64,000 nucleotides of DNA, from contig CM043875.1 in the NCBI GenBank assembly GCA_023846275.1, positions 8,551,958 through 8,615,957 on the forward strand, read 5' to 3'. Position numbers and translations under genes: made by a program. This stretch comes from Vanilla planifolia (Eukaryota > Streptophyta > Magnoliopsida > Asparagales > Orchidaceae). Below are positions 1 to 12,316 of the stretch, one piece after another. Position 1 is the stretch's first letter. Each line of letters starts with the position of its first letter. The notes beneath the pieces are model-generated. The model was not told the DNA's origin, did not search any database, and saw nothing but the letters and a program-made list of their open reading frames with translations.

Positions 1-1640
1 TATGAAGTATTTATAGATCATCAAAGTTTGAAATACATCATTACTCAAAAAACACTAAAGTTGAGACAAAGAAGGTGATTAAAATTTATTAAAGATTATG
101 ATTTAAAAATTATTTATCTAGGAAAAACAAATATAATGGCTAATGTTTTAAGCAAGAAAGCAAGTATTAATATGATAATAATAAAAAAAGATAAAAAATA
201 ATTAATTTTTGAATTTAATAAGCTACAATTAGAAGTAAAGGTATGAAAAAATATGATAATATTATTTCACTTATTATTAGGACCTGATTGATTAGAATCA
301 ATAAAGAAAGACAAAAAAAAAAGATTTAGAACTACAAAAGGTGATTTAGAAAATTAAAGAAAGATGGATCTCTAATTTTAACTTTGATGAAAATAAAATA
401 TTAAAGTTTTAAAATGGATTGTGTATTCCTTATTACCAACAAATATAAAAAATATTATTAAAGGAAGCACATAATTCTCGATATTTTATACATCTATGAG
501 AGAATAAAATGTATCAGGAATGAAGGAGATATTGATGGCCTGGTTTAAAAAGAGATTATCAAAGTGAGTTAAAAAAATGTTTAATATGTTAAGTGGATTG
601 AAAAAAATCAAAAGCCTAATGGATTACTACAACTGTTACCCATCCCCGAATGAAAGTAGAAAGAGATTGTAATGGATTTTTTCATAGGAATATCTAGACC
701 ACCCTCTAAACATGATTCTATATGGGTTATAGTTGACAGATTAACTAAAACAATTCCTTTCTTGGTGATAAAAGAAATATATGTAACAAAAAAATTGGCA
801 AAATGCTATTTAGAGTAGATAGTAAAACTACATGATATACCAAAAGTAATTATCTCTGATCAAAATCTAAAATTTACATCACATTTTTAGAGATCTATCC
901 ATAAGGCTTTTGGCACTCAATTGTGACTTAGTATTGTATTTCATCCTTAAACAGATGGACAAACAAAAAGAATTAGAAAAAAGATTAGAAAATCTATTAC
1001 ACCTATGTGTATTTGATTTTAAGGTGATTGGATAACTTATTTACCATTAATAGGATTTTTTTTATTATAATAATTATCAATCTAGCATTGACATAACATC
1101 TTATAAAGCCTTATATTAAAAGAAATATTAATTATTCATTAAAGACTTAAAGAAGTATAAGTAGACAAAAGAAGTACTTTGATGCAAGATACAAAAATAT
1201 AAAATGTGAATAAGAGGATCACTTGTTTTTAAAGGTAAGCCTAATGAGATGTGTAAAATATTTTGATAAGCTCAAAAAGCTTAAGCCCAAATTTATAAAA
1301 CTTTTTCAAATCTTGGAAAGAATGAGACAAATGGCTTATCGATTAATATTGCCACCATAATTGGTTAGTGTTCCTAATATATTTCATGTTTCATCCCTAT
1401 GAAATTATATTTTAGATCTCTCGCATATTATAAGCTATGATGTGAAAAATATTACAATCCAGCAAGATATGACAAGAAAATTCTTATATAAATTTTAGAT
1501 CATCTTAAAAAGATATTGAGAAACAAAGTAATTCCAACGGTTAAAGTGCTTTGAAAATACTATATTAGATTTAAAAGCAACGCGGGAGATAGAAGTAGAC
1601 ATTATAACAAAATATCCATAACTATTTTAAATTTTATGAT
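1..1640 (+). mobile_element. Ty3/gypsy pol remnant: RNase H, integrase and C-terminal tail, cut by the window edge
   Basis: Translation in shifting plus-strand frames gives, in order, an RNase H end (YEVFIDHQSLKYI, then a KTNIMANVLSKKAS-like end, bases 1-170), an integrase H2C2-like region (about 450-620), an integrase core (about 640-1100, with DSIWVIVDRLTKTIPFL, SDQNLKFTSHF and FHP-TDGQT) and a C-terminal segment with VFHVSSL and a degenerate chromodomain-type end (about 1330-1640). This order is typical of plant Ty3/gypsy elements of the Tekay/Del kind. Many in-frame stops and frameshifts show it is dead. The reverse transcriptase would lie left of base 1. Family assignment is confident; the lineage is inference. 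Confidence 0.88.
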
Positions 1641-1965
1641 GAATTTTTTTAAGGTAAAAATTATGAAATATTATAATAATTTTTTTTATTTTGTAACATA
1701 TACTTAATATGTTAAATATTATTATCTCATTAATTTAATATTATGAACATGAGATTTATGTTAAATAACATAGCTAAATGATATTGACAACATGTCTCAT
1801 AATATGTGCCAAAAAAGTATTTAAAAAATTTATAATAAAAATATTTTTTAATAGATCTTTTTAAAACGAATTTAATAACATTCATTTCATATTAATCGGA
1901 GAGCATTTAAAATTGTTACAAATTTTTGAAATTATTATATAATTAACTAATATATTATAATTAGA

Positions 1966-1966
1966 C

Positions 1967-2003
<37 letters not shown>
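1966..2003. repeat. (TA)n microsatellite
   Basis: An uninterrupted run of TA dinucleotides of about 38 bases inside the putative LTR. Confidence 0.9.
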
Positions 2004-2005
<2 letters not shown>

Positions 2006-2967
2006 GAATTAATAATTAAATAATATTATAATTTAATATAAAACATAAACCTTAGCGATAAAATTTGGAAAAAAAATCACGAAACCCTATCGTTCCCATC
2101 ACCCACGATTGCAAGCCGAAAATCCCTGTTGATTTCACATGTGAGGCTTAGAAAACTTTGAGAAATCATTAATTTGAGGAACATAAACATTCTTCTTCAC
2201 AAATAATTCGTGATAATTCGTGAGCTACAACCAAAAAAATCTGTTTTTCCATGCATGAACAATGACAAATTGAAGGTAAAATTTAATTTCTTAGAAGATT
2301 AATTGCCCATTTATGTTAATTTGCAAAATTTTGATTTGTTCTAATCAGGCGTATTTGCTCGTCGTGATAACCAAAATTGAGCTGTATGTGTTTATTTCTA
2401 TTGATAATAAATTGGTATTTCAAAAAATTTGTGACAAAAATTACTTGTAATGAAATTTGAAATTTTGAAATTCTTGAGTGCAAGCACCAAAATGTAAAGG
2501 AATAGTCAATATCGAGTGGTAAATTAATTCAAGAAGTAAATCTTCAACACAGAGATCAGGAAGATAAATAGATTAAGTAAAATATAAGTATATTTATTTA
2601 CTTATATCCCTTATGCATGTTGAAATAAAATGACATTTCTTGTTTATGATCATAAAGTTGAATATATTCATATATTTGAATTTGAATAATAAGATTTGTA
2701 TAGTTTATTATTGATAAATAAGCAAAACTCAAATGTAAATAAAAAAAAATATATATAAAAAATTAAGAAATATATAATTATTTATGTGATATAGTGCTTG
2801 AGAATGATATATTAAATAAAAATGATAAAAAGATTAGAAATTTGTTTTTCCCTGCTACATTATCTCTTAGCTCGACTATGGTTTTTAGAGCCATATTGGT
2901 GATGATTGATATTATGTCGACAAATTGATATGCTTACAAGTAGAGGCCTACTCAATATATATAATTT

Positions 2968-3160
2968 GATGGGTATTAATATGGACATGATATAATAACT
3001 CATTAGATATAATATGATGAATATTGATTTGAACATGATATGATAACCTATTGGATATAGTCTAATAGATATTGATACATATATGATATAATAACTCATT
3101 GAATATAGACTAATGAGTATTGATATGAACATGATATTATAACTCATTAAATATAATCTG
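2968..3160. repeat. Four tandem 48-bp repeats
   Basis: Four diverged copies of a unit of about 48 bp, each containing ATGATATAATAACTCATT or a close variant, lie end to end. Because 48 is a multiple of three, the minus strand stays open and yields a 95-residue repetitive reading frame that is an artefact. Confidence 0.8.
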
Positions 3161-3860
3161 ACATATGATATGATTTATAAACAAAAATAATAGTTAAGAA
3201 AAAATAGGGCCCAAATTGAATTAAGAAATAAAATAAGAAGAAAATTGAATAAATAAATACAAAAAAAATATAAGTAAAAAAATATAAATCAATTAGATAA
3301 GGTATTTCTTTATTACTATTATTTTAATTTAATATAATTATTCTTTCTTACTTATGACATTTGTTATTTGATTTATAGCTTTTTTATTCTTTACATTATT
3401 ACATTATAACATCTTGTTATTTACGATTTATCTACTAAGTTTTTTAGGCTCATATCTTATACTTACATTACAAGTTAGACAGATTAACAACATTGAAATA
3501 AAGACTCTAACAAGATTAAAGATTTAAGTATATAATATGTGTTTGAAAAATTTGTTATATGATTGTGACATATTTGTATTTTACTACTAGTTAATGTTAT
3601 TATATTATCAAAGTAGTTATGATATTTATTTTATATATTTTATAGTTTTTTTAGTAATTTTGTGAATTTAGTTGATGAAATATGTGATATAGATATGAAT
3701 TTAAATTTTACATATGATGTGGATGGTTTAGTTTATTATTTTATAATATAATTATCAATGTGTATATGATGATAAATATTATATATAAAAAATAAATAAT
3801 TTATAAAAAAATTATGTCTATTTCCTTTCTAGATTTAAAAACAATTCGATTGATTATGAA

Positions 3861-4195
3861 TTTCATGAAAAAAAATTGGGCTAAAGATTTGCCTCATTCA
3901 TCGCTCCCAACCTATCAGATTAGAAAAGCATGACACTTAGTGTTTTAAAAAAATTGTCATAAGTTTTAATATTTCAATGCTAATAAAAGTAACTCAATAC
4001 AAATATTTTGCCAGTATTTCTCAAACGAGTATTTCCCCTAATACTAATAATAGTTTTTACCGAAACACCTTTATCAAACTCCTTAAGTCAATTGATCAAA
4101 TAATTCACATGATGAACTTATGTAGTTTTGATATATATGATCTAAAAATATTTAAGAAATTTAAATAATTATAAACCAAGTATTGGATGTATAAG
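3861..4195. other. A/T-rich spacer, nothing recognised
   Basis: No coding similarity, RNA gene or repeat unit was seen here. A short open frame at 3,977-4,168 has no recognisable motif. Confidence 0.6.
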
Positions 4196-4199
4196 CATC

Positions 4200-5300
4200 T
4201 TTTATTTCTTACTTTTCTCTCCAATTTTTTTCCCTGCATCAAAAGATAAAACAAGTAATTAAGGGATGCACATCTATACCATTATTAAAAATGTGACAAT
4301 GAAAGACCAAAGGTTCAAAAAAAACATACATATTGAAAACAAAATAAACGTTAACACTTTTTTTATATAAAAGGTCAAAACACTTTAAATAACTTCAATG
4401 GTTTATTTACATTAATCCCCTTAAATTGATGCATTTAACAAATTTAAAGTAATTAAGTTTAAAACAAAGAACAATTAATTTTAAAACACTTCTAAAATAC
4501 TTCCATAGGTTTTTCTCCCTATCTAATTAAAACAAGAAAAGCATGCACATAAACATCACAATCTAAAATTTAGAATTTAAAATTCAAATGAATTTAGGTT
4601 TGACCAAGCTACAATAAAATAAAACAACACTTCAATGTAAATTATTATGTTTACCCAAATATAAGTTAGATATTTAGAATTAACATTAAGTCTTATAATC
4701 CTTAGATATATGACCCTTCTTTAAATAATAATTGTAAATAAAAATTAAAACATAAAAAAATTCAATATTTATTGATTTAGAATTTTGAAGAGATGCATAC
4801 AAGAACATGAAACATAATTAGAAAACAACTTCTTAAATTGAGAAAACAAAACTTTATTCTTAAAATTCTTATAGATATATTTCACTAATTCATCTTTAAT
4901 ATTTTTCAAATCAATCAAATATTTGTCATTTTTCTTATTAATTTATAACATAAAATCAAACATTGATTGTACTCCTTTTCAAACATTGATTTTTAATTAT
5001 AAGTGATTTAAAAGCATTAAATAATAAAAATCATTCTATAATTCTAATGGAGAAAGTTTTCTTACATCATCATGCTTACTTTCAAAGGATATGTCATGGT
5101 GTGCCATGAGACACCACTTCTTTCTCTTCTTTATTCTCCTTACTTCTTAAGGATAATGATAATAAATCCAAATCAACTAAGGTGACCTCCTTCCTCATCT
5201 TCTTCTTATTGTTTTTCTTGATTTTTTTTTCTTGTTTCTCCTTCTCCAACATAAGACATCACAGGCAAATTCAATAAATCAATAAGATCATAGAAAATAT
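4200..5300 (-). mobile_element. Copia-type gag remnant, copy A
   Basis: The minus strand aligns by eye with the gag remnant at 62.4-64.0 kb. At 4,695-4,736 it encodes YNYYLKKGHISKDYKT, a CCHC zinc-knuckle backbone in which all three cysteines now read tyrosine. Further upstream (5,000-5,230) lie lysine-rich and acidic segments with stop codons, like the region after the knuckle in plant copia gag proteins. It is a dead fragment with no pol attached. Confidence 0.6.
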
Positions 5301-5809
5301 ATTTGTTAGTCTTCATAGTCATTATATCAAGTTTTAACAAAAGTTTTTTAGCTTTCAAATTATTTTGCAAAAATGTAATTATTGGTAAGCAATAAAGTAA
5401 AAAAAATAAAAAAGATAATTTATATTTTTAGATGATTTGACAAAACTTTTGTTTACATCTATCCTCGATTGACCCTACAAGAATTCCATTCACAACACCA
5501 TCCTTTCATCACAATTGATAGGTGCAAAACCTTACAATCACTCTTTTTGTCCATTGCTAGATTGGAGTCATCCCACTCAACACTACTCAATTTCACTTGC
5601 AACTAGGTAGAAGTCACCTCTTGAAAGTGTACAATAAAACTATTCAAATTTTATAACAATTATATAAAATAATTTATACAAAGTCTTATATTGTATACTT
5701 GAGGAAATAACATGACACAAATTTAAATGATATGAAAAAAATTACCAAATAATATGAACAAAATTGATGCAACAAATGAATGAAGAATGCAATTAATACT
5801 CCAAATGAA

Positions 5810-7100
5810 ACAATAGCAACAACAACAACAAGATTTTCTACACTTCGAAGATTAACGCAACTCTAAGAACTTTGTTTCACTTGTAAAACAATTTAACAAT
5901 AGAGTCACTAACATATTCTTCCTAAAAAATACTTCTATTTATATGAATCAAAAGAATTTGTACAAATAAAGAAGTTATAACACTTAACATCTCATTCCCA
6001 AAATGATTGAACTAGCAGTTACACTTTTGAGATGCTAATCATACAATTATGATAACAAGATCATACAAAATGATATGTATTACACTCGAATTTTCCACAC
6101 AAGACACCTGTCCAATTAGTTTGTTTTTACATCTATCAAGATATCATACTAATACAATGAGTACATCATACTGTATGACTAAAATAGATCGACTAAGTCT
6201 TAGTTCTAAATTCTCAAGAAAATGTTTTACGATTCAAGATCAAAAACCATAATATGTTGTACAAGAAACTCATATTAATAATAAAAAATAATCATATTCA
6301 TACAATAAATTGATCATACTAATATGCTAAATAAATAACTAATTCCTTCAACAAAACTATTGAGTATGTGTTGTACTTGTAAAATAGTATCGTACTAACA
6401 TGTCAAAAATCTATTTCAAATTTATCTAAATCTCAAATTTTATCGTACTTATATAAAGTATGTAACATACTCATACTATAATACACACTTCATCTTAACC
6501 TAGTTAGTTAATTTTATTATACTAGTATGACTATGAGATCTTATAAGTATGACATAATTTAGCTCATAGTTTAAATCCACACCTCTTCACAACATATTAA
6601 TCGCACAAATATGAAAATATTATTGTAGTTATACAACATTACAAAATTCATTACATACAATTCATACCGCTCAATCCAATCCCTATCCAATCCACTAATA
6701 AATGTGTCATCCTATATGATATCTACTCTACAAAGCCACAAAATTCCATACCTCAATACACACTTCTCAAATAGCCCTTTAGGATAATGGTGCAAGAGAA
6801 ACATTATACTCTTACAAACAATGAAACCTTAAGCAAATCACTTTGGAATGTAACCAACTAAAATATTGTTCGATACCAAGCAATGCAAATAATATTATAT
6901 AATAATGAAATTGTATAAATATGAATAATACAAAAGATGCATTGCTTAAAACATTTTGCAAACTATGAAATTTAATAAATTTAACATATGCAAACTTATG
7001 TAATTAATATTTATTTTTATATATTTATATGTATTTAAACATGCATAAAATGCACGTCTTATGATCTCTCAAATTCAACATACATTAGTTATATAATAGG
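5810..7100 (-). mobile_element. LTR-like tract next to gag copy A
   Basis: This stretch sits where the 5' LTR of the minus-strand gag copy A should be. It is rich in short TCATAC/GTATGA words, also seen at 45.4-46.2 kb and 58.6-59.3 kb, which suggests a shared repeat family. No clean termini or target-site duplication were found, so borders are approximate. Confidence 0.35.
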
Positions 7101-8950
7101 ACCTTATCTGTTATATTAAATCATGTAATATATTTAACAATTTTAGATCAAATAAAATATAAATGATAAACTCAAGAGGAACAACTACTCCACAAAGAGC
7201 TAGAACATCTCCATGATTTATGAATTAAGCCGAGCTTGAATAAGACTACCAACACTCCTTGATATGCATTCACCTGTAAATTACTTTATAAAATACCTAA
7301 TCAAATTCTTTAATTGAGTAATCCTATTTGATCATAAAATGCATGATTTAAAAATCATTCAATAAAAAATATTAATAACAACCATTCGATTGTTTTTGTC
7401 TTCATCAAACAAGTGGTGCTAGACCAAAGGTCTCAATAAAAAGAACAAGGGACTAACAATTAAAAATAGAAACTAGATGAGAAAGAAAGAGTGATAACTA
7501 AAGGAATTAGAGATAAAGAGATAAAAAATAAAAAAAAATTCTAATCATATATTCAATAGATCTTAATGTGAGATTTTTGAAATTGTATAAAGTTTCGTTC
7601 ACCTCAATAAAAGTATAAAAACGTTTCCAATTTTAACATTTACACTAAATTAATCATATAACCTAAACACTAATTGGATAAATAAGTAGAAAAAAATGGG
7701 ATGAGTCTAAATAAGGTGGTGCTTAGTGCTTTTAGCAAAATAAACACCTTTAGAAGACCTTTTAGCTCTTACAAATGACCTTTTAAGACCTAAACGAATC
7801 CATTAATCCAAACAAAGGATTTTATATTTATTTTTATTCTCCTTTTAAGTTTTAACTCATGCTCTTATTCAATATTTAAGATTCCTTATTTCATGTGCAT
7901 CATGTGTTTTTTTACATCCTTTTTGTGCTACATTAATAGATATTCCTTCTCTTCTTCAAATGAATCATACTTATTATTACATGAATTGCATAAACATCCA
8001 TTTTTGTCAATTGTTATTTTTTTTATATAACTATCCATTTATTCACATACTTAACAAGGGAGCAACATCCAACCTTTATCTACTTAACAATATTCCTACA
8101 TCTGATAGTATTAAATCGTAGGCAAATGAGACATAATGAAAAATTTCAAACATCTCTAAAACGTTTGCCATAAAGTCACGTACATTTGAAAAAGCAATGT
8201 CGTTTTATCTAAGCTCGAAGGGATTAGAGATTAAGGAGTATACGACTACATAAATTGCATGAATTAACATAATAAATATTTTATATGATTTTTATTTTAA
8301 AAATATTTAACAAATCATTCCCATAATTCCTTGAATGCACTCAATAGATACAAAATTGCTATGTGATTAGGAAACAAACACAAAGTTTCCAATGTGCACC
8401 AAGGATATAACAATAAAGATGTGTCATAAAGTTTCCAAAATAAGCAACATACAAATCAATTATTACATCAACTTAAGCACTATACACTTCTAAACTCTCC
8501 AAATGGGATAATTAATAAATTATTATAAATCAATTAACTTTAAAAATCTAAATGTGAAATATTATTATTATTAAATGATAATCACAAAAGGAGATTGAGA
8601 AACAAATGTTAAGTCATTTATCACCCCTATATAAGACTTTTATAGGACAACCTCTATTGTATGCTAAGTATTTTTTTTATGAAATTGACATGTAACATGA
8701 TGTCTTATGTAGATAATAAACACACAATTTAATTCAAAAAATAAATAACAATTAATTTACCAAACAAGATTAATGCAAGAAGAGAAGAGGATTAGTTATC
8801 AACAAACTACAGAAAGATGAACACGCAACATGTACATATGATGAATAGTGGTGCCGACAATAAGACAAATAAAGAAGAGTCGGTGGCAAGATGTAGGTGG
8901 CCAAACAACTTCAAATTGAAGAGTATGATGCAGTGATAAACTAAAAATAG
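7101..8950. other. A/T-rich intergenic sequence, nothing recognised
   Basis: No exon, RNA gene or named repeat could be supported. Composition is like the surrounding decayed repeats. Confidence 0.55.
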
Positions 8951-10160
8951 AGCCAAACAACTTCAAATTGCATATCTTTGAACAAAAGATTACCGTCAGT
9001 TCGACAGAAGCCGTGCACCCAACTGAAGCTTTTTGATGGGTGTGGCATACAAATAAATGAGAAGAGCAAAGAAAAACGACGAAGCTTTATCCACCAATCC
9101 ATATGGAATTTCGAACTCTATATTAAACAAAAAAAGAATACTTGAAGTAAATTTGTGTAATTTCGAGCTTCTCAAATCCACCAAAACAAAGGCATGTTGT
9201 TAAATTTAAATTGTCTTTGATTGAGCTCTGATAGAGTCAGTTCGCCAGTATAACATACAATGCTACAGGAATTTTATCACATGCTAATGAATGAAATGTA
9301 CCTTTACAATGGATAGGATTGTGCACACTTCAGCATTTTGAAGCTCATATCAAATGAATAGATCCTGATATACATAAATAATTAATTAATTGAGGCTTAT
9401 TTTTGTACATCTGTGGGATTAGAAAACCATACGAGAAAAGAGCTTTTCAGAGAATGAATTTTATGAGTTGAACTGTAGAATTTACAAAATGTTGTTCACA
9501 AAAGATGGATTTATGTAACACTCCTTTCTCCATAAACATTTTGATGCATATGTCATTTCATCCACATCCAACAAAATGTTGTTCACAAAAGAATTAGGAG
9601 AATGACTTATAGTGCAGCACTACTACAGCCTGAAACTAGCTAACAATTTTATTCCTGATCTAACAATGTAGAAGTTGTTTAGTGCATTCCTAGCAAATTA
9701 ATGTTGAGGAGGGTAATTCAATTTTCTCCATGAATGATCAGGGGTCCAAACCAGGCAATGCTCAGTGGATGATGTTTATCATTTTCCACACATTAGGGTA
9801 ACAAAACACAAGAATTCATTCAAATCACCATTGGAATATAATTGGCTAATGAAACAAGCAGCAAAACTATGACGAAAACTCATACGTTCCCCATGAAGCC
9901 TATCAAAATTTTAGTCACTTTCTAAATTGCAAATATATACCATTTTTCATCTTTGTGAAGCATAAGTATTTACAGGTGTAAGAACCCAAGTTGCAATGCA
10001 AAAAGCAAGTTGAGAAGGCTATTGATCCAGAGATGCTCATCAGAAAATATAAAGACACCATCTCCACTACACCAATTCCCACTAGCTCTCCCAGAACAAA
10101 GACTTCACCATATCTAACTATCATGCAATGAAAAAAAAAAATCAAGTCTCTACCTTTAGG
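8951..10160. other. Less A/T-rich tract, possible 3' untranslated or flanking sequence
   Basis: Base composition is closer to the known intron and UTR sequence of the mannosyltransferase gene than to the retroelements. No coding frame with recognisable content was found. It lies immediately downstream (minus direction) of the candidate exons ending at 10,164 and could hold their 3' UTR. That is inference from position only. Confidence 0.3.
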
Positions 10161-10163
10161 CCT

Positions 10164-11172
10164 TCAGCCCCAAGTTCCTGCAAGAAACCATATGTAACCA
10201 TTGGTGATTGGATCAGAAACAAAAGAAAGAGCTGCAACAGTCTCGGGAACAACCATCTTCGCTGCTAGTCGAAAGCCAGCAAAATCATCTCTTTGAATTT
10301 GACAATGTCAAAACTCCAAGATTGCAAAATGTCAACAATTCAAGGACTATTCTATGACGGGCCCACAGTTAACAATGATTGCTGGAAGATATCATGTCCT
10401 TAATGGTGAGAAATCGTAGTAGCTCAGCAAAATCTTCAAATAAACTTTCATGTTCATATCATCATTTCCTTCACTCTTCCTACCTCCTCTGGGCTCATAG
10501 GACTTGTTAATTTGATGCGTCTAAACTTTCTAGCATGGTATAAGACAGGTTCCAGAATACTAGCAAACTCCTAGAGAGAGGTACTTATACTCTACCACAC
10601 ATTCAATTGGCCAAATACTATAAAATCCCTTTAGCACCCTGTATCACACACAAGAGGATTTAAACCACTACTATGAAGTAGAAGGTAGATAAAAATAGTT
10701 TAATGAAAGCATTTTTGGACACCACAGAGCTGGTTGCTCATACTCATCTAGCGAGTCCATGAGCTTTTTCATTTAGGGTCCCCTCCCGGCTCTCCTCTTC
10801 TTGGCTGGCTTCTTTTTTTTTTTTTTTTTTGTTTTGGCCTTTGGTTGAGGGGCATGTGTGAACTTTCCTCTGGCTTGGGGGTTTAGCCACCCTTTCCTTT
10901 GAAGGGGCATTTCTATAGTTTACCTACTAATTTCCGAGTAATGCTTCCCTGTGTTACATGCTTTATAATGATATGGCATTCAGTAATTAAATGGACTTGC
11001 TAATATCTTCTGAAAAGAATACAATTGAGATATGATTCTCAGAAAGAGGACTTCATTTATTTGACTATTCAATAACAAGTATGAGACATCGGTTACCAGG
11101 TCTTCTTCGGAATGGACTATGGATGAAGTCCCAACAAATTCAGCATCCACAGCGAAAAAATAATACTCCCAA
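10164..11172 (-). CDS. Candidate terminal exons of an unidentified protein gene
   Basis: Three minus-strand segments look coding. Segment A, 11,097-11,172, lies between CAACAG and GTAACC and encodes 25 residues beginning WEYYFFAVDAEFVG. Segment B, 10,484-10,570, lies between CTCTCTCTAG and GTAGGA and encodes 29 residues including EPVLYHARKFRRIKL; A ends and B begins in phase 0, so they join in frame. Segment C is open from 10,307 and stops at 10,164, with VVPETVAALSFVSDP and ending FLAGTWG; its acceptor is unclear because no AG leaves it in phase with B. The amino-acid texture is not repeat-like, but I cannot name a family, and upstream exons are not evident before the mannosyltransferase gene at 12,230. 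It may be a real small gene, a truncated copy or a chance frame. Confidence 0.35.
10813..10830. repeat. Poly(T) tract
   Basis: A run of 18 T follows a C-rich segment. It could be the reversed tail of a retroposed sequence on the minus strand, but no element body was recognised. Confidence 0.6.
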
Positions 11173-11179
11173 CTGTTGA

Positions 11180-12229
11180 AGCAAGAACAATATGACAGAA
11201 GCTACATACATTTTACATAATGTATAATTGAGTGGCTATGAAGTATGGGTGCATTATACGCTAAAAATACAACAACTATCAAAAATGTTATGATACGTGA
11301 AAGTTAAGATCCAACTAAATATTATTAAAATAGTCAAAATAAATGTAAAAATATTATCATATTAAAAAGAAGAATCTCACTTTTTTGCAAATAAGAAACA
11401 CAAATTATAACATTTTGGTTAAGATTTTATTTTAAACATTTATAAAAATTAAATCATAATACAAAAAATCAAGCCATCATAATCATGACTATAATGCAAT
11501 CATAAACTTCAAAATTTTTAAAGCCATTCTAATATGAGTATTATAATATAAAATTTGATAATCATATTAATCATTTCCAGTTCAATAATCAATAATATGG
11601 TCATCATTTTTAGACTAATATGAATAAGAATTTTATATGTAATATTAAAGAAACATAAATTTTCATTTCTCTTTTATGCCTTCATGCTTAAAATAATTAA
11701 CTTTGTTTTTAAATCATATTATAGTACATATCATATACAACTATCAAGTAGAAGTATCAAAAGGTATCCATTCATTTCAATTTTTTTAAGATCAATTTGG
11801 GTGAGTAACAAGGAGAATTGTTTTCAAATACATATTCAATATAAATACATTTCCAATTTGGACACAAGCTTTAAAGAGGTATCAATGCTTCATGGTTATC
11901 CTAAACAAGATTTGAAGAGAATCAAGCTTTTAGGAGATCTTGACAACCACAACACAACAGCCAGAAAAACAACTTGGCCCAACAAAGATGACTATTCTTA
12001 AACCCACCCCACAGTAGAACCGAAATACTATGCTGAGATATATTAACCAGGACCAAAATTTTGTAAATATATCAATAAAAATTATCCACAAAATCAATCC
12101 GCAGGATGAGGAATGTAATGTAATCCATTGAAAAACATGAACTTACTAGCATAAGTCACATGGGAATATATTAAAATGAATGGGAAAAACTTACAAAACA
12201 AAATAAAGGCCTGTTAACGTGAATGTCAA
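11180..12229. other. 3' flank of the mannosyltransferase gene
   Basis: A/T-rich sequence between the candidate exons and the stop codon of the PIG-B-type gene. It should contain that gene's 3' UTR. A 105-codon open frame at 11,684-12,001 on the plus strand has no recognisable content. No clear polyadenylation signal was identified. Confidence 0.5.
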
Positions 12230-12316
12230 TCATAGACTAGCAGCGTGAAAATAAACAGCAATAGATCCTTGGAGGTCACGGTCCACTTTAAAATGAGCAT
12301 GGAAGAACCTTTTCTC
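12230..12316 (-). CDS. PIGB: PIG-B exon 9 (last)
   Basis: Encodes 28 residues including [15 protein letters not shown], the conserved C-terminal end of plant PIG-B proteins, then a TGA stop. The acceptor is TTAACAG/GAGAAA. Intron 8 is 337 bp. Confidence 0.9.
   Translation of the reverse strand, partial: EKRFFHAHFKVDRDLQGSIAVYFHAASL

Larger units (their letters stand above)
1692..3860 (+). mobile_element. Probable 3' LTR of the left-edge gypsy element
   Basis: The A/T-rich tract directly follows the pol tail and begins near a TGTAAC-type terminus at 1,692. It includes a less A/T-rich patch (2,040-2,480) and 48-bp tandem repeats, features often seen in long plant gypsy LTRs. No second copy is present in the window to confirm the borders, so the extent is a guess from position. 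Confidence 0.35.

Noticed and set aside
2860..3147. 95-codon minus-strand frame, rich in Ile, Ser and Tyr
   Set aside because: Produced by a 48-bp tandem repeat whose length is a multiple of three. The repetitive peptide has no protein character and starts in repeat DNA.
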